Shown in pieces: positions 1 through 7,318 of a stretch of 10,903 nt of DNA. Each line of letters starts with the position of its first letter. The stretch's first letter is position 1. This DNA comes from UBA2336 sp964597075 (GTDB lineage: Bacteria; Bacteroidota; Bacteroidia; Cytophagales; Cyclobacteriaceae), in assembly GCA_964597075.1 (NCBI GenBank), contig CAZQXC010000084.1:1-10903 (forward strand), written 5' to 3'. Under the pieces are notes generated by a model that was not told where the DNA came from, did not search any database, and saw only the letters and a program-made list of their open reading frames with translations. Both the position numbers and the translations under genes were made by a program.

Positions 1-213
1 GTTCTCAACACCAGCCTGTATGGTGACCAGGCGAAGCCGACCCGCGCGCTTTGTGCGTATTTGATACCGTAAGCCCTATTTTAATGGCAACCATATTCCT
101 GTGAAGCACAGGATGTGCACTGACGTAACACTACGTCCCCCTTTTTTAAATTTTAGAAATAACGTCTGGAACCCTTTAGGGATCGGCAGACATAATCCAT
201 ATCGTAACGATCA
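1..213. other. Left-edge non-coding region upstream of the arginine operon
   Basis: No gene can be supported here. The first 60 bases are about 62% G+C, clearly richer than the genes that follow, and may be the end of an upstream gene or repeat cut by the window edge. From about 95 on there are three small dyads: a 7-bp stem with a 3-base loop at 97-113, a 6-bp stem at 122-137 followed by C and T tracts, and an 11-base near-perfect palindrome at 201-211 just before the first start codon. I see no convincing Bacteroidota promoter (a TTTG element with TAnnTTTG). The closest is TAAATTTT at 147-154, with no matching upstream element. I see no ArgR-like box. The operon promoter is presumably in this stretch. 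Confidence 0.5.
122..147 (+). terminator. Possible terminator or attenuator hairpin before the operon
   Basis: GACGTA (122-127) pairs perfectly with TACGTC (132-137) around the loop ACAC. A CCCCC tract and six T residues (142-147) follow. This has the shape of an intrinsic terminator, but the stem is only 6 bp and the T run is separated from it by C residues. It could end an upstream transcript or form part of an untranslated leader of the arginine operon. A neighbouring 7-bp hairpin at 97-113 (TCCTGTG/CACAGGA) could act together with it. Confidence 0.3.
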
Positions 214-978
214 ATGGAAAACAACAATATCATCATTCGGCTGGCTTCAGCCGATGACAAACATTACGCAAATACCATCACCACAGAGATGGCAGAATCT
301 GCGAAAGCTCGTGGAACCGGTATTGCCAAACGCTCACCCGAATACATCGAAAAGAAAATGGAGGAGGGCAAGGCCGTCATTGCAATTACACCCGATGGCA
401 CATGGGTTGGTTTCTGCTATATTGAAGTCTGGCAACATGGAAAATATGTTGCCAACTCAGGACTTATTGTGTCACCACCTTTCAGGAAGACTGGTTTGGC
501 TACCGATATCAAGCGGAAGATATTTGAACTATCCCGGGAAAAGTATCCGGAAGCGAAAATCTTCGGACTTACCACCGGTCTTGCGGTTATGAAAATCAAT
601 TCCGATTTGGGTTACGAGCCGGTAACGTATTCAGAGCTGACAACCGATGAAGAATTTTGGAAGGGCTGTCGTAGTTGTGTAAACTTTGAAATCCTGACCA
701 GTAAGAATCGGTCAAACTGCATGTGTACTGCAATGTTGTTTGATCCGGCTGAAGTTGCAGCGAAAGCGCAAGCTCAGCCAATCACTACTCAAACGGTTGT
801 AACTACGCGGGGCACGTTAAAGAGAAAGCGCAAGCGTAGTTTCAAGGGCAACTTCAAGCTGTTCGAGCGTTGGGTGAAGTTTAAGCAATATGTATTGCTT
901 CGGTCACGCAACAAGGACAATGGCTCACAGGGCTCTGCGCCTAAAAAGAAATCAATTTTAAGTATATTCTTTTGGTAA
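214..978 (+). CDS. GNAT-family N-acyltransferase, probable N-succinylglutamate (N-acylglutamate) synthase
   Basis: This is a 254-residue GNAT protein. The acyl-CoA binding segment is SGLIVSPPFRKTGLA (82-96), followed by a helix and the FGLTTGLAVMKINSDLGY stretch (117-134), where GNATs complete the fold. A cysteine cluster follows: Cys152 and Cys155, then Cys169 and Cys171 (CxxC, 13 residues, CxC), which looks like a metal site. From about residue 200 the tail is very basic (LKRKRKRSF and other Lys/Arg runs) and probably disordered. It is the first gene of an arginine operon, and its stop lies one base before the argG start. A standard ArgA or ArgJ is missing, so the inferred job is acylation of glutamate. 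The succinyl donor is inferred from the ArgF' substrate signature, and acetyl-CoA is the alternative. Bacteroides arginine loci carry a similar protein. The start ATG at 214 fits the conserved N-terminus (MENNNIIIRLA). Confidence 0.82.
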   Translation: MENNNIIIRLASADDKHYANTITTEMAESAKARGTGIAKRSPEYIEKKMEEGKAVIAITPDGTWVGFCYIEVWQHGKYVANSGLIVSPPFRKTGLATDIKRKIFELSREKYPEAKIFGLTTGLAVMKINSDLGYEPVTYSELTTDEEFWKGCRSCVNFEILTSKNRSNCMCTAMLFDPAEVAAKAQAQPITTQTVVTTRGTLKRKRKRSFKGNFKLFERWVKFKQYVLLRSRNKDNGSQGSAPKKKSILSIFFW

Positions 979-979
979 A

Positions 980-2179
980 ATGAAGAAGAAAGTTGTTTTG
1001 GCTTTTAGCGGTGGGCTTGATACCTCGTTTTGTGTGAAATACCTGCAGGAAGATCAGGGCTTTGTTGTGCATACTGTTACCGTGAACACGGGTGGATTTG
1101 ATAAAGCAGCGTTAAAACGAATTGAGGAGCATGCTGTTTCTCTTGGTGCGGTTGATCATAGGACAATTGATGAAACCCGGAATTATTACGATAAGGTTAT
1201 CCGGTTTTTGATCTATGGAAATGTATTGAAGAACAACGCCTATCCGCTAAGTGTAAGTGCTGAGCGCATGTCGCAGGCATTGGCTGTAGCCAATTATGCC
1301 AAAGCCATAAACGCTGGCGCAGTGGCACATGGCAGTACAGGTGCCGGCAATGACCAAGTACGTTTTGATATAGTTTTTAATATCCTGTTACCGGGCGTAG
1401 AGATTATCACCCCTATACGCGAGTTGAAATTGTCGCGGGAAGAAGAGATCAATTACTTGAAATCAAAAGGTGTTGAGATGAATGCTGAAAAGGCGCAGTA
1501 CTCAATTAATAAAGGCATCTGGGGAACATCGGTTGGCGGAAAGGAAACGCTGAACTCTCTGGGCATGTTACCGGAAGAGGCCTGGCCAACACAGGTTACG
1601 AAAAGGGAGAGTGAGAAGGTCATTCTTAAGTTTACGAGGGGTGAACTTTCAGGAATAAATGAAAAGACATTTGACCATCCGGTTGATGCGATTCATTATC
1701 TGCAAGCTATCGCTGGACCGTATGGTATTGGTCGTGATATTCATGTCGGAGATACCGTAATCGGTATTAAGGGTCGGGTTGGTTTTGAAGCGGCCGCTCC
1801 AATGCTTATCATCAAAGCTCATCACGCCCTTGAAAAGCATGTGCTCACCAAGTGGCAATTAAATTGGAAAGATCAGTTAGCTCAATTTTATGGCAACTGG
1901 CTGCACGAGGGACAATATCTTGATCCCGTTATGCGCGATCTTGAGGCGTTTCTTACCAGCACCCAGCATCATGTTACAGGAGATGTTCACCTTGAGTTAC
2001 ATCCGTACCGCTTTCAGGTATTGGGTATTGAATCACCTTATGATCTGATGTCATCTAAATTTGGTAAATACGGTGAAATGAATTTGGGTTGGTCTGGCGA
2101 AGATGTAAAAGGCTTTACCAAGATATTCGGTAATCAGGTGGGTATTTATCACGCAATTCAAAAAGATGGTAAAGATTAG
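980..2179 (+). CDS. argG: Argininosuccinate synthase
   Basis: ArgG condenses citrulline with aspartate using ATP to give argininosuccinate, the penultimate step of arginine synthesis, in the cytoplasm. The 399 residues match the usual length of about 400. The N-terminal PP-loop ATP-binding motif AFSGGLDTS is at residues 8-16. The GSTGAGNDQVRFD segment (118-130), which binds citrulline and ATP, and a later GIWGTSVGGKE motif are intact. Where many ArgG proteins have YPLxxSLAR, this one reads YPLSVSAERM (88-97), a variant I associate with the Bacteroidota clade. The ATG is one base after the GNAT stop, and the 3' end overlaps argC by 14 bases, so co-transcription and coupled translation are likely. 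No frameshift or damage is seen. Confidence 0.97.
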   Translation: MKKKVVLAFSGGLDTSFCVKYLQEDQGFVVHTVTVNTGGFDKAALKRIEEHAVSLGAVDHRTIDETRNYYDKVIRFLIYGNVLKNNAYPLSVSAERMSQALAVANYAKAINAGAVAHGSTGAGNDQVRFDIVFNILLPGVEIITPIRELKLSREEEINYLKSKGVEMNAEKAQYSINKGIWGTSVGGKETLNSLGMLPEEAWPTQVTKRESEKVILKFTRGELSGINEKTFDHPVDAIHYLQAIAGPYGIGRDIHVGDTVIGIKGRVGFEAAAPMLIIKAHHALEKHVLTKWQLNWKDQLAQFYGNWLHEGQYLDPVMRDLEAFLTSTQHHVTGDVHLELHPYRFQVLGIESPYDLMSSKFGKYGEMNLGWSGEDVKGFTKIFGNQVGIYHAIQKDGKD

Positions 2180-3140
2180 AGCTGGAATTATTGGTGGTGC
2201 AGGTTATACCGGTGGCGAAACGCTGCGGTTGTTGATCAATCATCCTGGTGTCATCGTTTCTTTTATTCATAGCCGTAGTCATGCCGGTCAACCAGTATAT
2301 TCGGTTCATACCGATTTGATCGGTGAAACCATGCTCACCTTTACCGATACATTTACTTCTGATGTTGATGTGTTGTTTCTGTGCACGGGCCATGGTGAAA
2401 GTAAAAAATTCCTGCAAGACAACATTGTATTGTCCACGGTAAAGATTATCGATTTGGGTAACGACTTCCGGTTGGGTGATAACGTGGCTGGCCGGACATT
2501 TGTATATGGTTTGCCTGAATTGAACCGTGGTGTAATCAGACAGTCAAGCAACGTTGCCAATCCCGGTTGTTTTGCCACCGCCATTCAGTTGGGCTTGTTG
2601 CCATTCGCGAGTCAGGGTTTGTTAAAAGAAGTGTATACAACAGGAATAACCGGTTCCACCGGTGCAGGGCAAAAACTTCAGGATACTACACAATTTACCT
2701 GGCGTGCAAATAATGTTTCAGCATACAAGACATTAACGCATCAGCACCTGGCTGAAATCAATCAATCATTGAAGCAAGTGCAACCTAATTACAGGAGCGA
2801 TTTGCATTTTGTACCGTGGCGGGGAGATTTTACGCGTGGCATTTTTGTAAGCTCAATCGTAGATACAGAGAAGTCGTTGGATGAGTTGAATCAACTCTTT
2901 AAGGAATTTTATCAAGATCACCCGTTCACGCATATGGCTGACACCATGATTAACTTGAAACAAGTAGTGAACACTAATAAATGTTTGATCTATCTTGAAA
3001 AAGAAGGAAATAAAGTAGTGGTTCATTCCGCTATTGATAATCTTTTAAAAGGCGCTTCGGGACAAGCTGTTCAAAATATGAACCTGATGTTTGGTTTGGA
3101 TGAGCGTGCCGGACTTCAATTAAAGTCAACAGTTTTTTAA
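2166..3140 (+). CDS. argC: N-acyl-gamma-glutamyl-phosphate reductase
   Basis: ArgC reduces N-acylglutamyl phosphate to the semialdehyde with NADPH, the third step of the pathway. The protein has 324 residues, normal for the short ArgC type. The N-terminal Rossmann nucleotide-binding motif GIIGGAGYTGGE is at residues 7-18. The active-site signature VANPGCFAT (130-138) carries the catalytic Cys135. A glycine-rich TGITGSTGAG segment follows. The start codon lies inside the end of argG (14-base overlap, different frame), which suggests translational coupling. In this operon the substrate is probably the succinylated form, which ArgC would have to accept. The sequence alone does not show acyl preference. 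Confidence 0.96.
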   Translation: MVKIRAGIIGGAGYTGGETLRLLINHPGVIVSFIHSRSHAGQPVYSVHTDLIGETMLTFTDTFTSDVDVLFLCTGHGESKKFLQDNIVLSTVKIIDLGNDFRLGDNVAGRTFVYGLPELNRGVIRQSSNVANPGCFATAIQLGLLPFASQGLLKEVYTTGITGSTGAGQKLQDTTQFTWRANNVSAYKTLTHQHLAEINQSLKQVQPNYRSDLHFVPWRGDFTRGIFVSSIVDTEKSLDELNQLFKEFYQDHPFTHMADTMINLKQVVNTNKCLIYLEKEGNKVVVHSAIDNLLKGASGQAVQNMNLMFGLDERAGLQLKSTVF

Positions 3141-3199
3141 AATGGGACGTTTAGCCATAGAAGGAACAGGAAATCCTGGAAAATATAAAGCATCCGCAA

Positions 3200-4351
3200 A
3201 TGAAAACGTTTGATGTATATCCACTTTTCCCCGTCACCCCTGTAAAGGCTGAGGGTAGCTGGGTGTGGGACAATCAGGGAAATAAGTACCTGGATTTATA
3301 TGGTGGACATGCCGTTATCTCCATCGGACATTCCCATCCATATTATATTGATGCCATAGCGAAGCAACTAAAGCAAATCGGATTCTATTCCAATAGTGTC
3401 CAAAATCCTCTGCAAGAAAAGTTGGCGGAAAAGCTCGGTGAAATTTCGGGTTACCCCGATTACCAATTGTTCCTGTGTAATTCCGGTGCTGAGGCAGTTG
3501 AAAACGCCTTGAAGGTTGCGTCATTTGCTACGGGCAGAAAAAAGATTGTTGCCTTTAAAAGGTCTTTTCATGGGCGTACTTCGGCTGCCGTAGCCACTAC
3601 GGATAATCCAAAAATTGTCGCTCCACTAAGTGCAGGGCACGACATAGTCTTTACTACTTTAAATGACACAACCGCTTTAAATGAAGTGTTGGATATTGAT
3701 GTTGCCGCGGTACTCCTCGAAGGCATTCAGGGGGTTGGTGGTATTCACGAACCTGACGATAAATTTCTTCAATTTTTAGAAACACGGTGTAGGGAGAATG
3801 GATCCATGCTGATCCTGGATGAGATACAGTCCGGCTACGGTCGTTCCGGTAATTTCTTCGCCCACCAGCGCTCGGGCATTAAACCTCATTTAATCACGGT
3901 GGCTAAAGGCATGGGCAATGGTTTTCCCATAGGCGGTGTGTTGATTCATCCCGATATAAAACCGTGGAGCAGTATGCTGGGTACAACATTTGGTGGAAGT
4001 TACCTGGCCAGTGCCGCAGCGTTGGCTGTATTGGAGGTGATTGAAAGTGAAAAGCTTATTGTTAATGCTAAAGAAACAGGTGATTACCTGTTACGGGAAT
4101 TAAAAACTTTTCCGGAATTCACAGCCATCCGTGGACGTGGATTGATGATTGGTTTGGATGTACCGGAAACACACAAGTCGTTGCGGAAGGATTTGTTAAT
4201 GAAATATAAAATTTTTACGGGTGAGTCGTACCCAAGTACCATCCGTATACTTCCACCCTTATCAGTTTCGAAAGAGGAAATTGACTTTTTCATTAAGTCG
4301 TTGAAATCGTGTTTGGCGGATATGGAAGTGGTTGTACAATCTAACGTATAA
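3200..4351 (+). CDS. argD: N-acylornithine aminotransferase (class III, PLP-dependent)
   Basis: ArgD transfers an amino group from glutamate to the N-acylglutamate semialdehyde, giving N-acylornithine. The 383 residues cover a complete class III aminotransferase: SIGHSHP near residue 41, the phosphate-binding NSGAEAVENALK (94-105), LILDEIQSGYGRSG (204-217) with Asp207 as the pyridine-nitrogen partner, and TVAKGMGNGFPIGG (233-246) with the PLP lysine at 236. The TTFGGS motif near residue 264 is also present. It lies 59 bases after argC, the largest plain gap in the first half of the operon. That gap holds only a 23-codon open frame (3142-3213) with no support as a gene. The ATG at 3200 fits the expected N-terminus (MKTFDVYPLFPVTPVKAEGS). 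Confidence 0.95.
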   Translation: MKTFDVYPLFPVTPVKAEGSWVWDNQGNKYLDLYGGHAVISIGHSHPYYIDAIAKQLKQIGFYSNSVQNPLQEKLAEKLGEISGYPDYQLFLCNSGAEAVENALKVASFATGRKKIVAFKRSFHGRTSAAVATTDNPKIVAPLSAGHDIVFTTLNDTTALNEVLDIDVAAVLLEGIQGVGGIHEPDDKFLQFLETRCRENGSMLILDEIQSGYGRSGNFFAHQRSGIKPHLITVAKGMGNGFPIGGVLIHPDIKPWSSMLGTTFGGSYLASAAALAVLEVIESEKLIVNAKETGDYLLRELKTFPEFTAIRGRGLMIGLDVPETHKSLRKDLLMKYKIFTGESYPSTIRILPPLSVSKEEIDFFIKSLKSCLADMEVVVQSNV

Positions 4352-4363
4352 GTTGACTGACTG

Positions 4364-5317
4364 GTGAAAAAATTTATTTCAATATCGGATGTAACGACTC
4401 TTTCAAAGCTGGTTGAAAAGGCCTTGGCATACAAAGCCATTCCGCTGTTGGATAAAACGCTTGGCGTAGGCAAGCGCATCGGGCTGTTGTTTCTCAACCC
4501 CAGCATGCGAACACGGTTGAGCACGCAAATAGCGGCTCAGAATTTAGGCATGGATGTTATCGTTTTCAACGTTGGGCCGGAAGGCTGGGCGCTGGAGTTT
4601 GAAGAAGAAGTGATTATGAGTGGCACTACGGTTGAGCATGTGAAGGATGCCGCTCCGGTACTTGGAAAATATTTTGATATTCTGGGTTTACGAACATTTC
4701 CTTTGCTGAAACATAAGGAAGAGGATTACAGCGAACAGGTTATCAACCAGTTTATCAAATATTCCGGTATTCCGGTGGTGAGCCTGGAAAGTGCCACGTT
4801 GCATCCTCTTCAGAGCTTTACAGATATTATCACCATTTCAGAAACGTGGAAGGAAAGCCGAAGGCCGAAAGTTGTGCTCACGTGGGCACCCCATGTAAAA
4901 GCATTACCCCAATGTGTAGCCAATAGTTTTGCACAATGGATCAATGCGTGGGGTGAAGCGGATTTTGTCATCACCCACCCGGAAGATTACGAACTGGATG
5001 AGCAGTTTACCCAAGGGGCCATCATTACCCATAATCAGGAGGACGCCATGCAAAGGGCAGATTATGTATACGTAAAAAATTGGAGCACCTTCACCGATTA
5101 TGGGAAGATATACTGCAACGATCCTGCCTGGATGTTGTCCAATAAAAAGTTGGCGCTAACGAACAATGCAAAAGTTATGCATTGCCTTCCTGTTCGCAGA
5201 AATGTTGAACTAAGCGATGAAGTACTTGATGGTACTAACAGTCTGGTGACAGAACAAGCTGGTAACCGGGTATGGGCAGCGCAGGCTGTTCTATCGGAAA
5301 TTTTAAATAGTAAATAA
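4364..5317 (+). CDS. argF': N-succinylornithine carbamoyltransferase (ArgF' family)
   Basis: The enzyme carbamoylates N-acylornithine to N-acylcitrulline, bypassing free ornithine. The 317 residues match the Bacteroides fragilis enzyme closely as I remember it. The carbamoyl-phosphate motif is SMRTRLSTQ (47-55), followed by LGMDVIVF and EGWALE. The second-substrate region is HPLQSFTDIITI, and TWAPHVKALPQ and MHCLPVRRN follow. Family knowledge: Glu92 in the Xanthomonas enzyme selects N-acetylornithine and Pro90 in the B. fragilis enzyme selects N-succinylornithine. Replacing that Glu by Pro, Ser, Val or Ala switches it to succinyl. Here the aligned residue is Val90 (codon 4631-4633, within SGTTVEHV), so succinylornithine is predicted. 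The start is GTG, the only suitable start next to the conserved N-terminus, 12 bases after argD. No plain ornithine carbamoyltransferase is present. Confidence 0.92.
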   Translation: MKKFISISDVTTLSKLVEKALAYKAIPLLDKTLGVGKRIGLLFLNPSMRTRLSTQIAAQNLGMDVIVFNVGPEGWALEFEEEVIMSGTTVEHVKDAAPVLGKYFDILGLRTFPLLKHKEEDYSEQVINQFIKYSGIPVVSLESATLHPLQSFTDIITISETWKESRRPKVVLTWAPHVKALPQCVANSFAQWINAWGEADFVITHPEDYELDEQFTQGAIITHNQEDAMQRADYVYVKNWSTFTDYGKIYCNDPAWMLSNKKLALTNNAKVMHCLPVRRNVELSDEVLDGTNSLVTEQAGNRVWAAQAVLSEILNSK

Positions 5318-5324
5318 AATGAGC

Positions 5325-5339
5325 TCTCCTGAGGGGAGA
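5325..5339 (+). repeat. Small hairpin just upstream of the argB start
   Basis: TCTCC (325-329 of the 5300s) pairs with GGAGA (5335-5339) around a 5-base loop, followed by a purine-rich AAAGTTGAGGTTT stretch. The pattern of a CTCTCC...GGAGAG dyad followed by TTGAGG resembles an intergenic repeat I have seen in Bacteroidota genomes. It lies between the argF' stop and the likely argB start at 5352, and creates the 11 extra codons that an argB start at 5319 would include. Confidence 0.4.
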
Positions 5340-5351
5340 AAGTTGAGGTTT

Positions 5352-6140
5352 ATGAATAAATTATACATCATCAAAATCGGGGGAAACGTTCTGGACAATC
5401 CTGAAGCCTTGAAAAAATTTCTTCAGGATTTTTCGCACATCCGCGAACCGAAGATTCTGGTACATGGTGGAGGCAAACTGGCCACTAAAGTAGGGGAGCA
5501 ACTGGGCATTGAAGCGAAGTTTGTGAATGGCCGCAGAATCACCGATGCACAAACGCTTACTGTGGCTACCATGGTGTATGCCGGATTGGTAAACAAACAA
5601 CTGGTGGCTCAACTCCAACAACTGGACTGTAATGCTATGGGTATAACCGGAGCGGACGGAAATATGATTAAGGCAGTTAAGCGACCCATAGCCGATATTG
5701 ATTACGGATTTGTTGGTGATATCCATGCTGATAATGTAAATAGTTTACTTCTGTTTTTTCTGCTTAACCAAAACTTGGTTCCGGTATTCGCTTCTTTAAC
5801 CCATGCCGAAGGCACTATGCTAAATACCAATGCTGATACAATTGCATCGGTATTGGCTGTCGCCTTAAGCAAGCATTTTGATGTACGCCTTATTTTCTGT
5901 TTTGAAAAGAAGGGTGTATTAAAGAATGTAGAAGATGAAAATTCAGTTATACGGCTGTTGCCCGAGCGACTCTATAAAGAATACCTGAACAACGGATCTT
6001 TCGTAGATGGTATTCTGCCTAAACTTGAAAATGCCTTTGCCGCGATTAACGCAGGCGTGAAGGAGGTGCTGATCGGGGAAGCTACACACCTTCTTCAAAA
6101 TGTTGGACAGGAAACGGAAGGTACATTGATTGTGAAATAG
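5352..6140 (+). CDS. argB: N-acylglutamate kinase
   Basis: ArgB phosphorylates N-acylglutamate, the second step. From the ATG at 5352 it has 262 residues, the usual size. It is a single amino-acid-kinase domain: KIGGN with Lys8, VHGGGK (37-42) for phosphate binding, NGRRITDA (59-66) where the acylglutamate carboxylates bind, LNTNADTIAS (157-166), and DGILPKLENA with Lys224. It starts almost directly at the first beta strand, so it lacks the N-terminal helix linked to arginine feedback inhibition in other bacteria. An in-frame ATG at 5319, one base after the argF' stop, would add 11 residues (SSPEGRKLRF). That segment is made from a small hairpin and is not family-like, so I prefer 5352. Substrate is probably N-succinylglutamate here, by inference from argF'. 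Confidence 0.93.
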   Translation: MNKLYIIKIGGNVLDNPEALKKFLQDFSHIREPKILVHGGGKLATKVGEQLGIEAKFVNGRRITDAQTLTVATMVYAGLVNKQLVAQLQQLDCNAMGITGADGNMIKAVKRPIADIDYGFVGDIHADNVNSLLLFFLLNQNLVPVFASLTHAEGTMLNTNADTIASVLAVALSKHFDVRLIFCFEKKGVLKNVEDENSVIRLLPERLYKEYLNNGSFVDGILPKLENAFAAINAGVKEVLIGEATHLLQNVGQETEGTLIVK

Positions 6141-6145
6141 CTATT

Positions 6146-6193
6146 GGTCGCCAGTTACCAGTCACCGGTTACGGGCGACCGGCAACTGGTAAC
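6146..6193. repeat. Palindromic intergenic repeat between argB and argE (copy A)
   Basis: GTTACCAGT (6154-6162) is the exact reverse complement of ACTGGTAAC (6185-6193), and GGTCGCC (6146-6152) of GGCGACC (6174-6180). The two stems interleave, so only one can form in a simple fold. The first 14 bases (6146-6159) are the exact reverse complement of 7309-7322 at the other end of argE, and CCAGTCACCGGT (6158-6169) recurs in the same direction at 7286-7297. It therefore belongs to the same repeat family as copy B. It is open in the argE frame, so an upstream start would translate it as SYQSPVTGDRQ. Confidence 0.8.
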
Positions 6194-6203
6194 GTATTTG
6201 ATA

Positions 6204-7313
6204 ATGATTTACATGGTTCAATTCGATAAGATAATAGACCTGCTCAAGAAACTAATCTCGACTCCATCATTTAGTCGTGAGGAGGATAAGACTGCGCATA
6301 TCATTACGGAATTTCTAGAGGGCAACGGTGTATTGGTGAATCGATCGGCCAACAATGTGTGGGCGGTTAACAAGTATTTCGATGAACGAAAGCCTACTAT
6401 TCTTCTTAACTCTCATCACGATACTGTAAAGCCAAATTCATCCTATACGCGCGATCCATTTAACGCAGAGGTTACCGATGGTAAGTTATTTGGTTTAGGT
6501 AGCAATGATGCAGGCGGACCGCTGGTTTCGTTGATCGCTACCTTTCTTCATTTTTACAATCAGGAAAACCTTTCCTTTAATTTGGTATTGGCTGCGACAG
6601 CTGAAGAAGAAATTTCAGGTAAGGGGGGAATTGAAAGCATATGGAATTTCATGCCACGAATTGATTTCGCGATTGTTGGCGAACCTACCTTGTGCCACAT
6701 GGCTGTTGCCGAGAAGGGATTAGTGGTTTTTGATTGTTTAGCGAAAGGTAAGGCAGGTCATGCCGCACGCGAAGAAGGGGAGAATGCACTTTACAAGGCA
6801 CTTTGTGATATTGAATGGTTCCGGACTTATAGGTTTCCAAAAGTCTCTCCCACATTGGGTGAAATTAAAATGACGGTTACAGTAATCCATGCCGGTCAGC
6901 AACATAACGTGGTGCCTGCCGAATGTTCCTTTACTGTTGATGTGCGGGTAACGGATGCGTATACCCTGGAAGAAGTATTGGAGATTATTCAGCAACATGT
7001 TTCCTGTGAGGTTGTTCCGCGCACCATGCGTTTGCGTCCTTCAGGAATTGCAGAAGATCATGTTTTGGTTCGTGCTGCGGAGAAATTGGGAATACACCAA
7101 TATGGTTCGCCAACCACGTCCGATCAGGCGTTGATTCCAGTGCCTTCTGTTAAAATTGGTCCCGGGGATTCAGCCCGTTCCCATTCGGCTGATGAGTTTA
7201 TTTTTGTGGAGGAGATAAAAGCGGGTATCGAGACCTATATTGAGGTATTAAATCAATGTTCAACCTTGTTGCCAGTTACCGGTTTCCAGTCACCGGTAAC
7301 CGGTAACCGGTAA
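6204..7313 (+). CDS. argE: N-acylcitrulline/N-acylornithine deacylase, M20 metallopeptidase family
   Basis: ArgE removes the acyl group. After ArgF' the logical substrate is N-succinylcitrulline, giving citrulline for ArgG. It has the M20 two-metal site: SHHDTV (70-75) with His71 and Asp73, GSNDAGG (99-105) with Asp102, AEEEISG (133-139) with the catalytic and metal Glu pair, VGEPT with Glu160, and a late His in ARSHSADEF. The dimerisation domain begins near KGKAGHAARE (181-190). From ATG 6204 it has 369 residues. ATG 6213 (MVQFDKI) is almost as likely. The frame stays open to 6144, but that part is repeat copy A, so I exclude it. At the other end repeat copy B supplies the last 14 or so codons (LPVTGFQSPVTGNR) and the stop. 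The natural end was probably near YIEVLN. Confidence 0.92.
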   Translation: MIYMVQFDKIIDLLKKLISTPSFSREEDKTAHIITEFLEGNGVLVNRSANNVWAVNKYFDERKPTILLNSHHDTVKPNSSYTRDPFNAEVTDGKLFGLGSNDAGGPLVSLIATFLHFYNQENLSFNLVLAATAEEEISGKGGIESIWNFMPRIDFAIVGEPTLCHMAVAEKGLVVFDCLAKGKAGHAAREEGENALYKALCDIEWFRTYRFPKVSPTLGEIKMTVTVIHAGQQHNVVPAECSFTVDVRVTDAYTLEEVLEIIQQHVSCEVVPRTMRLRPSGIAEDHVLVRAAEKLGIHQYGSPTTSDQALIPVPSVKIGPGDSARSHSADEFIFVEEIKAGIETYIEVLNQCSTLLPVTGFQSPVTGNR

Positions 7314-7318
7314 CTGGC
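7271..7318. repeat. Palindromic repeat spanning the argE end and argH start region (copy B)
   Basis: GCCAGTTACCGGT (7271-7283) is the exact reverse complement of ACCGGTAACTGGC (7306-7318), a 13-bp stem. Inside are three tandem copies of the heptamer CCGGTAA (7293-7313), the last of which contains the argE stop codon (7311-7313). The argH ATG lies 5 bases beyond the stem. The homology with copy A extends to 7322. An RNA hairpin here would sit over the argH initiation region and be opened by ribosomes finishing argE. Confidence 0.85.

Noticed and set aside
1..72. Open frame on the plus strand ending in TAA at 70-72, possibly the tail of an upstream gene
   Set aside because: Only 23 codons are visible, with no recognisable family. 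Overlapping frames on both strands are equally open.
5..94. Minus-strand 29-codon frame starting at 94
   Set aside because: It ends after 29 residues and the sequence (MVAIKIGLTVSNTHK and on) shows no family I can confirm. A faint likeness to the start of PfpI-type proteins is not enough.
101..592. 163-codon plus-strand frame overlapping the GNAT gene
   Set aside because: It is a different frame over a clear GNAT gene, with unstructured composition and no family features.
3142..3213. 23-codon open frame in the argC-argD gap, possibly a leader peptide
   Set aside because: It has no arginine-rich run or attenuator hairpin and overlaps the argD start. Chance is the simpler explanation.
7293..7313. 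Tandem CCGGTAA heptamers considered as a CRISPR or satellite array
   Set aside because: There are only three units of 7 bases with no spacers, and they are part of the palindromic copy B.
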